Assembly (NCBI GenBank): GCA_015680685.1
Contig: MNCI01029099.1
Coordinates: 71,488-135,487, forward strand
Source of the DNA: Gnetum montanum
Taxonomy: Eukaryota; Streptophyta; Gnetopsida; Gnetales; Gnetaceae
Direction of reading: 5' to 3'
Length of the DNA stretch: 64,000 nucleotides
The position numbers and the translations under genes were made by a program. Every line of letters starts with the position of its first letter. Position 1 is the stretch's first letter. The notes beneath the pieces are model-generated. The model worked only from the letters and a program-made list of their open reading frames with translations, made no database searches and was not told the origin of the DNA. Shown here one piece after another: positions 32,641 through 44,545 of this stretch.

Positions 32641-34649
32641 CACATCCAAATGAGTAATTGAAGCCAACAACCTCCTAGAGGATCCTAAGCCTTGCACACC
32701 TCCGAATCCACACTTGGTTAGGAAGTAACTATGTGACCAAGACTTTCCCTTTGCCAAAAATGCATGAAGTGTGTGCTTACCCCTTGCCTTCATGGGCCAT
32801 GCATTTTTGGTTTTTTCTTGCATTGCATTTTTTCATGTATTTACATTTCACCTACTTACCTAGTTTACACACTACTTCACTTTTTTTACGCATTTCTACT
32901 TTGTTTATGCATCCATCCACTTAGCTTATGCTTTGCATTTAAAAAACATAAAAAATACATAAAAATCATAAAACTAAAACTACAAAAAAAAAAAACAAAA
33001 ACACATGACCCAAAAAGGCCTTATACTATTGCTACGGCTTGGAATGACCTAAAACTATTACTTTTTGCATTGCTTTCTTTTCATTTGTTCATTTTAACTC
33101 TATTTACAATAGGTGTTGCTTGATGTTTTTTTTTCTAGTTAGTTTTTTGCAAGATCTTGTAGACACATAGCATGACTATACATGTAACATTGCACCTCAT
33201 ACAAGCAAGGTAAGAACTTATCCATCATGATGCAAAAAATTGGCATAGATAATCTGCTATGACTATAAATTGGTGTAGCATTCCACTATAACTATAAATT
33301 GACTATAAATAGGCATAGATTGTCATTGGGTCATGACGTTAAACTAGCATAACATCCACCATGTGCTACGACATTAAACTAGCACCTAGTAGTTTGCTAG
33401 GACTATAAACTAGCACATCATGGTCTATCAAGACTTTAAACTAGATTCATGGTCTACTAGGACTTTCAACTAGCATGTTGTTGATCTGTTGGAGCACCTG
33501 CCATTGGTGAAACTCTTGAGGCACTCGCAGCATCATTGCCTCCCACCATTCTGCTAATCTTTTGGAGCACCTGCCATCAGTGCAACCTTCAGAGGACTCA
33601 CAACATCATCACCTTGGCACTTTTATTGGCTTTCTGAGCACTTGCAACTAGTGCAACATTTGATGCATTTGTAGCATCTTCACATCCAGCACTTGTAGCA
33701 TCTTCACATCTAGCATTTGTACTTGCATTTTACATTTTGTGATTTTTTATCTTCTCAGAGTTGTGTTTATAGGATGAGGCCTTAGAGGTAGTCATGCAAA
33801 GATGCATCTCATCTCAATAGCAAGTCACCACATTACTCTAATGTGCATGATTAGACTAGTTAAGCCACTTAAGAGTGCATATCCCCCTCACACTATTATA
33901 GCCTACCCACATCCACTCCATTCCAATATCCTCTCATCCCCTACATACTCACGATAGCACATCCCTTTGATGCATATGCACTGTGACACATATGCCATTC
34001 TCTTCATGTCAACCGTAGAACCCATGGTGGATGTAATGCAACTCATCCCATGGAGAGCCTTTGTTGGCTGGTCAAAGCCCAAGTGGATGGAATGTAACTC
34101 ATCTCTGGGAGGAAGCACCTATCTTATAGATGTGATGCAGTCACGTCTAAACAAATCCCATTTACTCGATGGCCAACTTGCAACTAGCATTTAGTAGAAA
34201 GCTAAACTTAATTGAGGTTCGCCTTGTAGCCAAGAAAAAAAACAAAAAAAAAGAAAAAAAAACTCAAATAAGTAAAATACAAAAAATAAAAAAAAGAAAA
34301 AAAAAGGAAAAAAGCACATTCCCAAGAAAATTGATAACATTGTAGTTTTGGAATTGGCCCAGCCTTGGATCAACTTTGACTCTTTCACGAGCACTCTAAC
34401 GAGAGGTTAACATTTTAGGGGCAAGCCACTTCATGCCATGGTCAATGCTAGCCATGCTGACTTCACATGTTGCATCATAATACATTGTTTGCATTTCATT
34501 TCCATTGTTTACATTTCATCTTCCTAGCATTGCCTATGCTCTTTGCCCTAAACATACCCTTACCCACAGCACTCTTGAACATGTTGGAATGACACTTGAT
34601 CTAGTACTGATGAGTGATGTTGGTGCTGTGTCTGCTGTGGTGTGTTGAA
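32641..34649 (+). other. E3 3' non-coding region
   Basis: A T-rich stretch (32800-33130), a word array at 33240-33480, two tandem blocks built on gagcacctgccat (33490-33610), a repeat of gtagcatcttcacatc (33670-33710) and an A-rich tract (34233-34315). No coding signal. Confidence 0.7.
33240..33480 (+). repeat. E3 array of the gacNttaaactagca word
   Basis: About ten loose copies of gactataaactagca or gacattaaactagca spaced 20-45 bases apart. The same word recurs in E3 near 29925-30000 and 31430-31490, in E4 (44405-44545), and in complement in E7 (59975-60061, 62190-62490). Confidence 0.75.
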
Positions 34650-34716
34650 ATTATTTGTTGACATCTCTTGGGCCACTCTAGACATCAACAAAGAGGGGCC
34701 AATGAAACACCACCAA
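34650..34716 (+). promoter_or_regulatory. E3 polypurine tract and junction hairpin
   Basis: TTTGTTGA (34654-34661) pairs with TCAACAAA (34685-34692), which runs into the tract aagaggggccaa before the LTR at 34703. The outer stem is only partly kept. Confidence 0.7.
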
Positions 34717-35601
34717 TTTCGAGCTTTAGCATTGTAACTGCAAATTTATCAAAGTGTTGGGTTATGCTTTAGAGTGTAGAGAGTGCAGCATTGTAGAGAA
34801 GCCTTTGATAGCCTCCAAAAGCCTCTAGAGATCAGCATCAACATTCACCTTGGCTCCAGCACTCCTCCAATAGTTGGCATTCCCTAACTATTGGCATTCC
34901 TTGATGGTTGACATTCCTTAACTATTGGCATTCCTCGACGATTGACATTTCTTGACTATTGGCATTCCTAAGTGGTTGGCATTCCTTCAATGTGAGAATT
35001 TTTAAGAACTTGGCATTTGGCATTTTGGCATCTTGGCACTTAGCTCCATGGGTGAATGAGACTTAGAGCACACCACACCAGTAAAGAGGCAGAGTTGCAC
35101 ATCATGGCCCACTGTAGCCTTGTTGTAGCCCTGTAGAACATTGCATGGTACACTATGGAAGCCAACCCAATAGACACGATTCATCACGGCGAACACCAGA
35201 CTTCACGAATCGACATGACTGAGACTATGAGTATGCTTCCATTGCACCTATTGTACACTATGTACCATCTAAGGCCTTTTTAAAGTTAACTATGCTGCCA
35301 TTTGGGGTATTGTTCCATTTCTCTCTCCCATTTCTAGTATTTTCTTACATCTTTCTACACTTTTTCACACATCATCATGCTATACTACATGTTCTTTGTA
35401 TTTGCATTTTTGCTAACCATGCCACCTCTTGGTTGTACTCATTGCCCCAATTACAATTGGCAAAGTCACTATTCAATTGACAAGACTGTTTAGGGCACTC
35501 CACCTTTGTTTCCAGCAAGGCCCTCATGCCAAGCTGGGGTTAAGGCTGTGCATTCATTGATCCCTTGGTGATTCTAGCCATGAATGTTTTTGATTGTTAC
35601 A
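34703..35601 (+). mobile_element. E3 3' LTR
   Basis: 899 bases, TGAAACACCACCAATTTCG to gattgttaca. It ends with the block gacaagactgtttagggcac (35480-35499) also present at the ends of the G2 and E4 LTRs. The target duplication TAATC follows at 35602, then C1 sequence resumes. Confidence 0.85.
34874..34992 (+). repeat. 17-nt tandem repeat in the E3 3' LTR
   Basis: Seven units of the type ttggcattccttgacta. The 5' LTR of the same element has only two (28674-28707). Confidence 0.8.
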
Positions 35602-35606
35602 TAATC

Positions 35607-36285
35607 CATTTTCTTAAGTTTTGGACATTACCATAAAAGGGGAGATTGTGGACCTTTCAATATGCCAAAATGTTAAGAAAAATGAAAGACAAGGTTGTTT
35701 GTGTATATGTGATTGTTGTGTATACAAGATACAAAAACTTGGATCAAGACAAGAAGGTTTGTGGAAGTGCAAGGTTATCAACAAGGAATGAAGAATTCAT
35801 CATGCAAAGGAAGGTGAAGAAAGAAATCTCTAAGAAATAGTAGAAATCTTGGTAAAATTAAAGGATTCATAGGTAAAGACATCTTTGCAAAATAGCAAAC
35901 ATCTTTCATTAGGAAGATACGTCTTTCCATGGACAAAGACATCTTGATAGAATGTAGGTGAGTTTTAGAAAGATGTCTTTCACTAGAAAAATATGTATTT
36001 TCATAATGGAGAAAAATATAGAAAGACATCTCAAGTATGAAGAAGATGTCTTCCATGATTGTTAGCTAGCCATTACACGAGTTCCAAGATGTATTTGGAA
36101 ACATGATAACTATAAGAAGATATCATTTTCATTGGAAAAAGTACAAGCCTTTGTACTATCATTTTGTAAATAATTATTGTAATTATTGTTGCTCCTCATT
36201 GTATTATCTTTTGTCCATTCTAAAGTATGTTGTACCTCAAAGTACCATAGGGTAACTATAAGATGAATCAACCTAAGTCTCTTGC
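35607..36285 (+). mobile_element. C1 polypurine tract and 3' LTR start
   Basis: ccattttcttaagttttggacattacc precedes the tract taaaaggggagat (35634-35646), matching the complement of 51184-51225 in C2. The LTR starts TGTGGACC at 35647. It contains a U3 array of agacatct words (35870-36060). E4 interrupts it at 36286. Confidence 0.75.
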
Positions 36286-37689
36286 TAAAACACCACCAAG
36301 AAAATGCATGTTGTAGCCTTTTTGGCATTGTAACTTTTACCCCATAAAACTCAAGGCTAAAGTTTCATTGTAAAATGTGAAGACTATAATCCACAAGGTG
36401 CAATTTTGCAAACCTTATCTTTTGGGGCTAAAAAATGCCTCATAAGTGGTCATAGCCTCAGCTCCCAAGTGAAAATAGTCATATTATATCCATGTTTGCA
36501 CTTCAAAATTACCTTTTAGATTGCCAAAATTGGCATTTTCATAAGTTTTGTAGGTGGTATGACCTTTGCTATGCTAGAATCATCTATGCTCAGTGTTGGG
36601 GGGTTTAACTCCTAAAGCCTTACTATGGCTCTTAGAGTTTAGCATGCTTAGTATTGGTCTAGCAACCCCAACATTGCTCTATAGCTCCAATGTGGTACCA
36701 ACAACCTCAACATGGCTCTTACAGCTCCAGCATGGGTGTCATACCCTCAAAGTGATTTTTCCAAGCCCATCATTTCTTTTGGGAGGCCAGGATGGGTGGA
36801 AGAAGCCAATGTGGGTATAATTCCTATTAACTATTTTTGGTAATTGAAATGGTTTTGGTAACTTGGTGTATTGAAACATAGAATAGATAGAAACCATGCT
36901 AGATTTGGACACCTACCACACCTACACATGACATCAATCTATTAGTAATTAAGGAAAATTTTTTAGTGAGAATTATGGCCATGAAAACCTATAAAAACCA
37001 AGCTTCAACACCATGAAAAGGTTCCAATTCTTTGACATTCAAGAGCTTTGAAAACTTAGCACAAATACAAATCTTTTGAAGCACTTTTTACTGTCAGACC
37101 CATATCCATTGTGACCATTGTTACACCCTTGAGATTATGTGAGCTCTGGTAGCAACAATGAACAACTTGGGCATCAAGACTCCTAGCGTGGCTCTCCTTT
37201 GTGGTCCAAAACCCCCACACATCTTACCCACCTGAACCACCAATGCTACAGATATGGTGAAGGAATCAACAAAGTGTTTTTGTTTTAGAAGTTGTGGAGC
37301 ATTTGGATCATGGATCTAACTATGTCATCCAAGACTACCAACTTCAATACTCCAAACCTCATTGAATTACACCTTTGTACCCTAGGCACCATTTGTACAC
37401 ACTCTGAACTCTATTTATTTTCAATATTTGTTAAAATAAAGTTTACAATTTTGCATGTTATGAAAATCAACATTATTTCATATTATTTTGTGCATTTATT
37501 TTTCTTATATTTTCATTACATTTTTATTTTATTATTCCTATTTACATTTTCTAAGTCCTTGGGTGATTAGCAAGACCATCTAGGGCACCTTGGAGCCTTT
37601 CTTTTCCATAGGCTCTTGGGATCTAGGATTAAAGCTATTCCACTTGGGATCTTTCAATTTTCCAATGACCAAATTTGTCTGGCACTACA
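36286..37689 (+). mobile_element. E4 5' LTR
   Basis: The start taaaacaccaccaag is a decayed TGAAACACC. ctaaaaaatgcctcataagtggtca (near 36430) recurs in the 3' LTR near 45435. U3 has a gctccaacatggctct-type array (36590-36750). Ends ggcactaca with the primer site after it. Confidence 0.7.
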
Positions 37690-37695
37690 ATTTTT

Positions 37696-37713
37696 TGGTG
37701 CTAGAAGGAAGGC
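37696..37713 (+). promoter_or_regulatory. E4 primer-binding site
   Basis: tggtgctagaaggaaggc, homologous to the E3 site at 28793. tRNA not identified. Confidence 0.6.
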
Positions 37714-38394
37714 CTTTGCCCAATTTCTACTTCCAATCTTGTTGGCCACTATGGCAATGCTGGTTGTAACTCTAAAAACCTTGAATTGACATTAAAACAT
37801 TTTAAAATTTTCACAACTTTATTTTTTGCTACCATAAAAAATGAATGTTTCCATCCATTCCCCTACCACCAAAACCCAGCATGAAGGTTGGTGGCCATTT
37901 AGGTTTTGGATAAATTTTCATAGAAGTTGCTAGATATTTTAAGGCTAGTGTTGATATCTTGTAAAACCTTCCCCTCCTCTATTGCAAATATTTTCTATCA
38001 AGGCCAATGTTGGTGTACCACTAAGATCACCAAAACCTTTAAAAAAATTTTTTTTTACCTTAATTTTTAGCAAGATTCATTAGAACTATTGTTGGAACTG
38101 GAAAAATTGATTGCTGGAAAATTAATAGATTTGGAGTAGTAGCCTCAACCCAAAATCCCCAAGGACTTAAAAAAATTAGATTCCATGTGCTTTGGATGGT
38201 TTGGTAGATCACCTAGGGACTTATGAAATGAAAAATGGAGATTTGAGAAAATATAATGTAAAAATTATAGATCTGTAAAATGGAAAGCAAATGCATATTG
38301 CACATAAAAATGAAACTTTAAAACTTTATTAAAATAATAAAGAATGAGTTTTAGAAATGTGTACAAGAAAAGCCCGTGAGAGAGTAAAGGACGG
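37714..38394 (+). other. E4 leader with inverted LTR-like stretch
   Basis: Non-coding. agttgctagatattttaaggc (near 37925) is the near complement of gccttaaaatttctagcaactgc (40728-40744 region), so LTR-like sequence may lie in opposite orientation on both sides of the reversed gag. Confidence 0.4.
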
Positions 38395-39900
38395 TTCATT
38401 GAGGTAGGAGTTCAAAGCCCATTGAAGCCGATGTGATCTCTAGCTATGTCACAAAGGCAATTGTGCCTCTTACAAGTCTCTTTAAACAGTTGCTTGTATT
38501 TTATATGGTCATCTTTGAGCAACTATTCTAGAATCATATAGGGCTTCATAGGCAACCTCATGTACCTAGACCTATCCTTATGTCCAAAGTTTGGTCTTTT
38601 TTGATTTGGAGCATAGGAAGTGAATGGTTGGGATGATTTGGAAGATATGTTACATGATGATTATCCCTATATTTCTCCTTGTTTTGAGTCTTTGGTTATT
38701 GCTATCATAGTTGTATGTTCTTGCTTGGTTTTATCCCTATCCCTCCTTGCATGTTGGTTTTTAAAAGCCACATAGGCTAGGTCATTGCTTGCCTCATTTA
38801 CCTTCTCAATGTTCTTAGTTTGAAAGAAGGTTGGCTTAGTGACCAGGGCTCCAGATAGTAAAGCTTTGACTTGATAAAACCATTTATTGCTCCCTTGGAG
38901 ATGGCTATGAGGTGAGCTTCAATAATAGGCTCTAGAATCTAGTTAAGTGTTGAGTTCCACCTTCGAATGGACCTTTTGACTCATCCAAGTGGTCCTTGCC
39001 TCACCTTCAGTAATTGGTCCAATGTGGCATCTAGCTTCAAGTTGTATCTGAAGTAGTTGATAAATTGGTTAATCAAGTCTTCAAGGAAAGAGATGATACC
39101 TCTAGGAAAGGTTTAGTACCAATCTAGAGCCTTACCCTTGAGAGATATGGGGAAAATTCTCAATATTGTATGTGGACAAACTTGTAAAAAGAGGCACTCA
39201 TAATTGAAGGTAACTAGATATGCGTTGGGATTCCCTTCACCATTCTATTTGATGAATTTTGCAATAGGCAAGCCTACAAGCAAGGTTATTTGAGCACCAT
39301 ACAACTTATAGGATCATCTTAGTAGAAGTCTAGAACCTTGATTGTTTGAGTTATACTAGCCTTGAATTTTCATAGCTCTTCAGTAAGGTCTTGGATCATT
39401 TAAAAGGCTTGATCCAAGTCATGGGGCATTCCCATGGGTAATAATTCTTGTGTCAAGGCTTGAGGAGGGAGTTGAGAGGCTTGTTACCTCATGATATGGT
39501 ATTGAAGGAAGAGGCTATGTTATGGTGGTCATAGGTAGGTTAAAAAAAGAAAAGGATGTTTGTGTGAAAACTTGAGGCACAAAGGTAACAAAAGGAGTAT
39601 GAGAGGCTTTTGTTGCTTGGGGTCCTAATTAGGGCCCTAATGGTATGACAACGGAAGATGGTGAGGTAGACATCACTAAGGTTAGATGAATGAATTGTGG
39701 TTGTGTGGAAAATGACATTGATAAGAATAAGAAGCTGGATTGGAACATAGGTTATGTCTTGTATGTGGTGATGATGGATGTGGACTCGAAGATGGTAGGA
39801 TGGATAGTAGGAGAGTTAGGCCAAGGAACTTTTCCCATGGATGAGATAAGAAACGTATAGCTAGCTATAGTTGTCTGGGAAGTTGAAGATTGGAAAAGAC
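38395..39900 (-). pseudogene. Ty3 gag in reverse orientation inside E4, broken
   Basis: On the minus strand the gag core reads GNPNAYLVTFNYECLFLQVCPHT (39225-39160, shown in part), KGKALDWY (near 39118), FLEDLINQFINYFRYNLKLD (39095-39030) and TLDQLLKVRQGPL. It matches E3 gag region by region, including an upstream TIKVLDFY piece near 39340. Stops are mostly TAG. It runs against the pol of E4. Either a separate minus-strand element lost its other parts, or this segment was inverted. 39901-40399 shows no domain. Confidence 0.7.
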
Positions 39901-40399
39901 TTTCAATGAAGGTGTTCAACTCTTATTTAGCCTCAAAATCATCTTCCTCTTCTTGATAATCCTCGAAACTAATTCCCTCACTAAACTCATGAACCTCTAT
40001 GAGTTGTATAAGCATTTATGCATGAAACTCTGTGAGGGTGATTTGGTCATAAGAAGATGGAATGTATTCTTTCCCCATTCTAGCATATGATTTGAAATTA
40101 ATGCTTAGTGTCAAATTTGGAGTGCGGTATCAAGAGACCACCTTGTATCATGGAACAAAGGAAGTTGTACATATCCTCAGTAATGCCTATGAAATCTAGC
40201 TTTTTGTCTCTTTACCTAAGTAATTACCTTTATTCTATGAACGCAGATTCTTTCAAGTCATAAACATGAACTACATCTTAGCTAGCTATCATATTTGTCA
40301 AGTTAAGGGGTAGGATAGTTGGTCAATTGAAACACATTGTCAAAAGATGTTTTTATGACTCTTTACTATTTTTAGTAAAACTTTCAACAAGTTGGGTTT

Positions 40400-41180
40400 C
40401 CCAAAAATGTAGTTTGCTATAAATGGAAATAAAGGGGGGAAGGGGGGGGGGGGTAGTAAGGAGGTAAGGTGCCAATAATTATCTTACCCACTTACACTAT
40501 GTTGGGGTTCCCCCCTCTTGGCCAAAACAATGTTATTTTTGAAAATAAGTGGATTTTGCTAAAACATTTTATAGCAAGGGGGTTTGGATGGTCTAGGGAT
40601 ATGATACCCTTGCTGAGCGGGGAATGACACACACCCATGCTAAGGTTGGAATGACACACATCCATGCTGAGGAGGGTCTAACACCCATGTTGAAGAGGGG
40701 TATTAGACACACCCATGCCAAGGCCTTAAAATTTCTAGCAACTGCTATTAATTTTCCTGCCAAAACCCAAAAACCCACACTAGGGGCATGACATCCACAT
40801 TGGGGGTATCACATCCATGTTGGAGAGTGTAACATCCATGCTAAATGTGGAGAGGGAGGAATAAGTGGTATAAGATTAAAAATCTTACACCCTCCTACAC
40901 AGGGTTGGGGAATTATCCTTTGGTAGGTTTTATAGTTTTTTTGTAAAAAAGTTAAAGTGAAAATCTTGTTTGTTTGAAAAGGCTTTATTTTCATTTTGGT
41001 AAGGTGTCAATGTTCACCTTGCAATGAAATTTTTCATAATTAAGAATGTTAAGGTTGTGGTTGAAACACCAATGCTGACCTTGATGGGAAATTTTCAGCA
41101 ACTACCTTGAATATTCTGCCAAAACCCAAACACCCATGCTAGGGGGTATGATACCCATGTTGGCTTTAGAATGTTAAGGT
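40400..41180. repeat. LTR-like block with cacacccatgctgagg array
   Basis: A 12-base G run at 40443-40454, then about eight loose copies of gacacacacccatgctgagg or catccatgttgg (40580-40850) and a second group near 41060-41165 with the same ccaaaacccaaa context. It resembles the U3 array of the E4 LTR. The boundary with RT at about 41180 is abrupt. Confidence 0.5.
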
Positions 41181-41184
41181 TTTT

Positions 41185-42200
41185 TTAATAGGCTCAAGAC
41201 ATCACCAAGTTCCTACAAGACAACATTAAGATCTTTGCCTAGTCATATGAGGATATACCATGCCTAGATCCATATTTTGTGTAGCACAACATCATACTAG
41301 GGCATAGTGTTAGACCGCTTAAGTAAAAAGTGTGCAAGATTAGACTTGATTTAGCCTTGGTAGTTTGTGATGAGATCTCAAAGCTCTACCAAGCTAGTTT
41401 CGTTAAGTTTGTTGACTACACAAAATGGATGTCCAACATAGTGGTAGTCCCTAAGAAAAATAGGAGTACCCATATTTGCATTGATTTTTTTTGACCTAAA
41501 TAAAGAAACTATTAAGGATGACTTGCCTTTTCCTAGTATTAATAAACTTATTGATACTATGGCCAAACATGCCTTATTGTCCTTTTATGGACAGGTTCTC
41601 AAGATATAACCAAATTAGGATCAACCCAAAGAACCAACTTAGCACAACCTTTATGACCCCTTAGGGTACTTTTTGCTATACCATGATGTCCTTTGGCCTT
41701 AAGAACACAGGAGCAACCTACCAAAGATTCATAACCTATATCTTCAGTGATTACATGCTAGGTTTGCTTAACAATTAAGTAGACGATATAGCCAGTAAGT
41801 CCAAAGTGGCCAAGAAGCATGCTAATGACCTAGATCTTGTGCTCCAATGATACCTCAAGTATGAGCCTAGGCTCAATCCTAAGAAATGTGTTTTTGATTT
41901 TAATATCAGTAAGATTCTTGGGTTTGTAGTGTCTAATGTAAGGATATGGGGATCACATGATAATGTAAGGTCATATCCAAATTAGAAATACCTACCAACC
42001 TTAAGGAGATATGGGGATCACATGATAAATTACAATTTATTTGTAGGTTCAAATTTATGCTTATAAATAAGTTACAACCCATGCAACGCTTGCTAAGAAA
42101 GGAGTTCAATATGAGTGGACAACTTAATGTCAAGAGGCCATTGAAAACCTTAAGCAAAAGTTGAGGGTAAACCTTTTTATATCTACCTTTCCATCTCTAA
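41185..42200 (+). pseudogene. reverse transcriptase of E4, broken
   Basis: The entry motif FA-SYEDIPCLDP (near 41235-41270) matches FAWSYPELTGVDP of E2. Then RPLK, ASFVKFVDYTKWMSNIVVVPKKNRS, a broken LNKET, RFSRYNQIRINPKN near 41595 and MMSFGLKNTGATYQRFI near 41685-41735. The catalytic site reads VDDIAS at 41780 with a stop just before it. A gap with stops covers the thumb and connection. Upstream protease is absent because the sequence changes abruptly near 41180. Confidence 0.75.
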
Positions 42201-42234
42201 TACATCTATTTCCTCTCCACTCTATTAGAAACAC

Positions 42235-43095
42235 AATGATGGAGCAAAGATGCCAATGTACTATCTTAGCCATGCATTAGTTGCCCATGAGACCCAATAC
42301 ACTGAAGTGCAGAAGTATTTTCTAGCACTATTCTTCTCATTAAAGAAGTGGAGACACTACATCTTTAGAAGCCAACTCAACATCATTTTCAAAGACAAAG
42401 TGCTCAAGACCATAACAACTAACATCTACAAAAGTAGCCATATAGCCCAGTGGAAAGCCATAACCATAGAGATTGACCTTCATTACATCTCTTAATCCTC
42501 AACAAAAGGTCAAGCTATAGTAATACAACTTACGGTTTTGCCTGTTAATGACCAAGTAGCCATAGATCTTGAGTTCCTTGATGAGCATATTAACATTGGT
42601 ACTCAAGTAACCAAGGGTTATAGGGTGGTCATGAACTTTGAAGAAGCTTCAATTGCCCATGGAGCTTGTACCACTACCATTATAACATTCCCATCTAGTG
42701 AAATCCAACACTTCACTTGTCATTTTGAGTTCCCATGTATAAACAACATAGTGAAGTCTAAGGGTTTGACTAATTGAATGATGATAACTCATGACCACGG
42801 AATTAGATGCTTAATGATCAAAGGTGATTCACAACTTGTGGTTAACCAAGTGATCGATGTCTATGCATATAAAGTCAAACACTTACAACCATACTATGAC
42901 TTAAGGAAGTAGTTATTACAATAATTCATAGATGTTGATATCCAACACATACCTCGAAACGAGAACATCATAGATGATGTAATTGCAATGTTACCCCTTA
43001 ATTTGATACAAGATATGTTTAGTAAGTTGCCCACCTTAACCATGGATTGTGCTACTCCTATCACACAGAACACTAAGGATTCCTTTGTGATCATT
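42235..43095 (+). pseudogene. RNase H and following linker of E4, broken
   Basis: The open stretch 42250-42495 reads MPMYYLSHALVAHETQYTEV then KYFLALFFSLKKWRHYI, the standard motif of Ty3 RNase H. A further frame (42538-42777) and a piece with IKGDSQLVVNQV near 42820 and DDVIAMLP near 42972 lead to integrase. Such a second RNase H-like stretch before integrase is known from the Tat branch; here it is too decayed to be sure. Confidence 0.7.
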
Positions 43096-43194
43096 GTTCA
43101 TACCACTCCTCCCAAGGAATGATACGATGATATCAAATTTTATCTTATGCATAGTGAATCCTCACAAGCCCTAACTACTACTCAAAAGGATATC

Positions 43195-44350
43195 ATATGT
43201 AAGTGATCAAGGCAAATATGTCATCATAGGTGATAACACATTATGTAGGTGATCCTATGATGGCATACTCCCAAAGTGCTTAGGTAAAATTGAAGTTAGA
43301 ATAGTCATAAAGGACATTCACGAGGGTGTTTGTGGAGGGCATATAGGACCTAGAGCAATGGCTACTAAGATTAGGTGGTTAGGCTACTATTGGACCCATA
43401 TGAAAATGACTACTTGTAGAAAGTTAAGCATTGTGACACATGCCAATGATATAGCAATGTTATACATGTACCACTAACTTAGTTGCATACCACTCAAATA
43501 ACATAGTCATTTGAATGATGAGGGGTTGGATATCATTGGACCCATAACACCTAAGCCTTATTTAGGGCATATCTTCATCATCACTACAATTGAATACTTT
43601 ACAAAGTGGGTTGAGGTGATTCTCCTAAGGAAGAATACATTTGAGTAGGTTTGCAAATTTATCATGGATAAAATTATAGCCCATTTTGGCATATCCATGA
43701 CAAGAGTTATGACCAATGGATCATAATTTAGTCATCAAGAAACAAAAGATTTCTATCATGACCTAGGCATTAAGCATTCTTTCTCGTTGCCTTGTTACCC
43801 TCTAGCTAATGGACAAGTGGAACTAAGCAACAAGGCCATCACCAACTTGTTCAAGAAGATGCTCAATAATAGTAAGTGCAAATGGCATGAGCAGCTTGTC
43901 CATGCACCATGGGCCTGTAGAAAAAACTATTGCACAGCAACCAGTGTAGCCCCTTATAGCCTAGTTTATAGTTCTAAAGTTGTTTTACCTCTTGAATTAC
44001 AAGTTTCATCTCTCTAAGTAGGCTTGTCTGACTTCATCAATGATAAGTAGAATAAGGAGTTATGGATAGTAGCCATGGACTCAGTGGAGGATCAGTGTAT
44101 TCAAGCACCTACTTGCATTAAATATTATCAAGAGAGGTACAAGAAGCAACATCACCATAACTTGACCATGTGTACAATCAAGAAGGGTAACCTAGTCCTC
44201 AAAGCCATCCATGAGCATGTGGACAAATTCTGAACCAATTGGAAAGGGTCCTTCCTTGTCACCAAAGCCTACAGTAATGGAGCATTTAGGATAGTTGATA
44301 TGAATAGGAATAAGTTGGCCAATCCAGTCAATAATTCATATCTAAAGACA
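43195..44350 (+). pseudogene. integrase of E4, broken
   Basis: Zinc-binding part: IHEGVCGGHIGPRAMATKI (near 43315-43370) and WLGYYWTHMKMTTC. Core: DIIGP (first Asp, near 43530) and FTKWVEV. The segment that should read TDNGS reads TNGS, so the second Asp is missing, with a stop next to it (near 43718). YPLANGQVELSNKAI (near 43795-43840) holds the Glu region. The C-terminal part has APYSLVYSSKVVLPLELQV and GNLVLKAIHEHVDKF. It ends near 44350, where the word array begins. Confidence 0.85.
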
Positions 44351-44404
44351 TAATACATGTAGTTGACAATCATCAACAAGTGAACTTGCTTTCAACAACA
44401 TGCA

Positions 44405-44545
44405 AGGACCTAAAATTGGTGATACAACCTGTCGAGACCTTAGAACTAGCACCATGGTCTGCTACAACCTTAAACTAGCAGCATGGCCTACCAAGACCTT
44501 AAACTAGTACCATGGCCCATCATGGCCTTAAAATAGTAACATTGG
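44405..44545 (+). repeat. E4 array of the gaccttaaactagcaNcatgg word
   Basis: Four to five copies right after the integrase end, the same place and word as in E7. Followed to 45235 by a non-coding 3' region with short repeats of gtaacacatctttcttggtgggaaa type (44920-45030). Confidence 0.75.

Larger units (their letters stand above)
28503..35601 (+). mobile_element. E3: non-autonomous Ty3 element with gag and protease
   Basis: The duplication TAATC flanks it (28498-28502 and 35602-35606). The LTRs are unequal, 28503-28787 and 34703-35601. Order: LTR, primer site, gag, protease, about 2 kb non-coding, polypurine tract with hairpin, LTR. RT, RNase H and integrase are missing. E4 and E7 are likely relatives that keep integrase. 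Confidence 0.85.
4019..36285 (+). mobile_element. C1: pol-less Ty1/copia element split by nested Ty3 insertions
   Basis: Pieces in order: 5' LTR end 4019-4208, primer site, gag 4264-5990, internal repeat array 13032-13240, accessory frame 13335-14845 plus 28037-28079, tail to 28502, polypurine tract 35634-35646, 3' LTR start 35647-36285. E1, E2 and E3 lie between the pieces, each with its own 5-bp target duplication. G2 and E4 split the two LTRs. The pieces sum to about 4.3 kb of interior, close to C2 on the other strand (about 4.37 kb without its solo LTR). No protease, integrase, RT or RNase H is present, so mobility would have depended on enzymes from another copia element. Confidence 0.8.

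Noticed and set aside
40443-40454. Poly-G runs here and at 56748-56766 as G-quadruplex signals
   Set aside because: Single uninterrupted G runs, the second next to an N, are more likely homopolymer errors or simple repeats.
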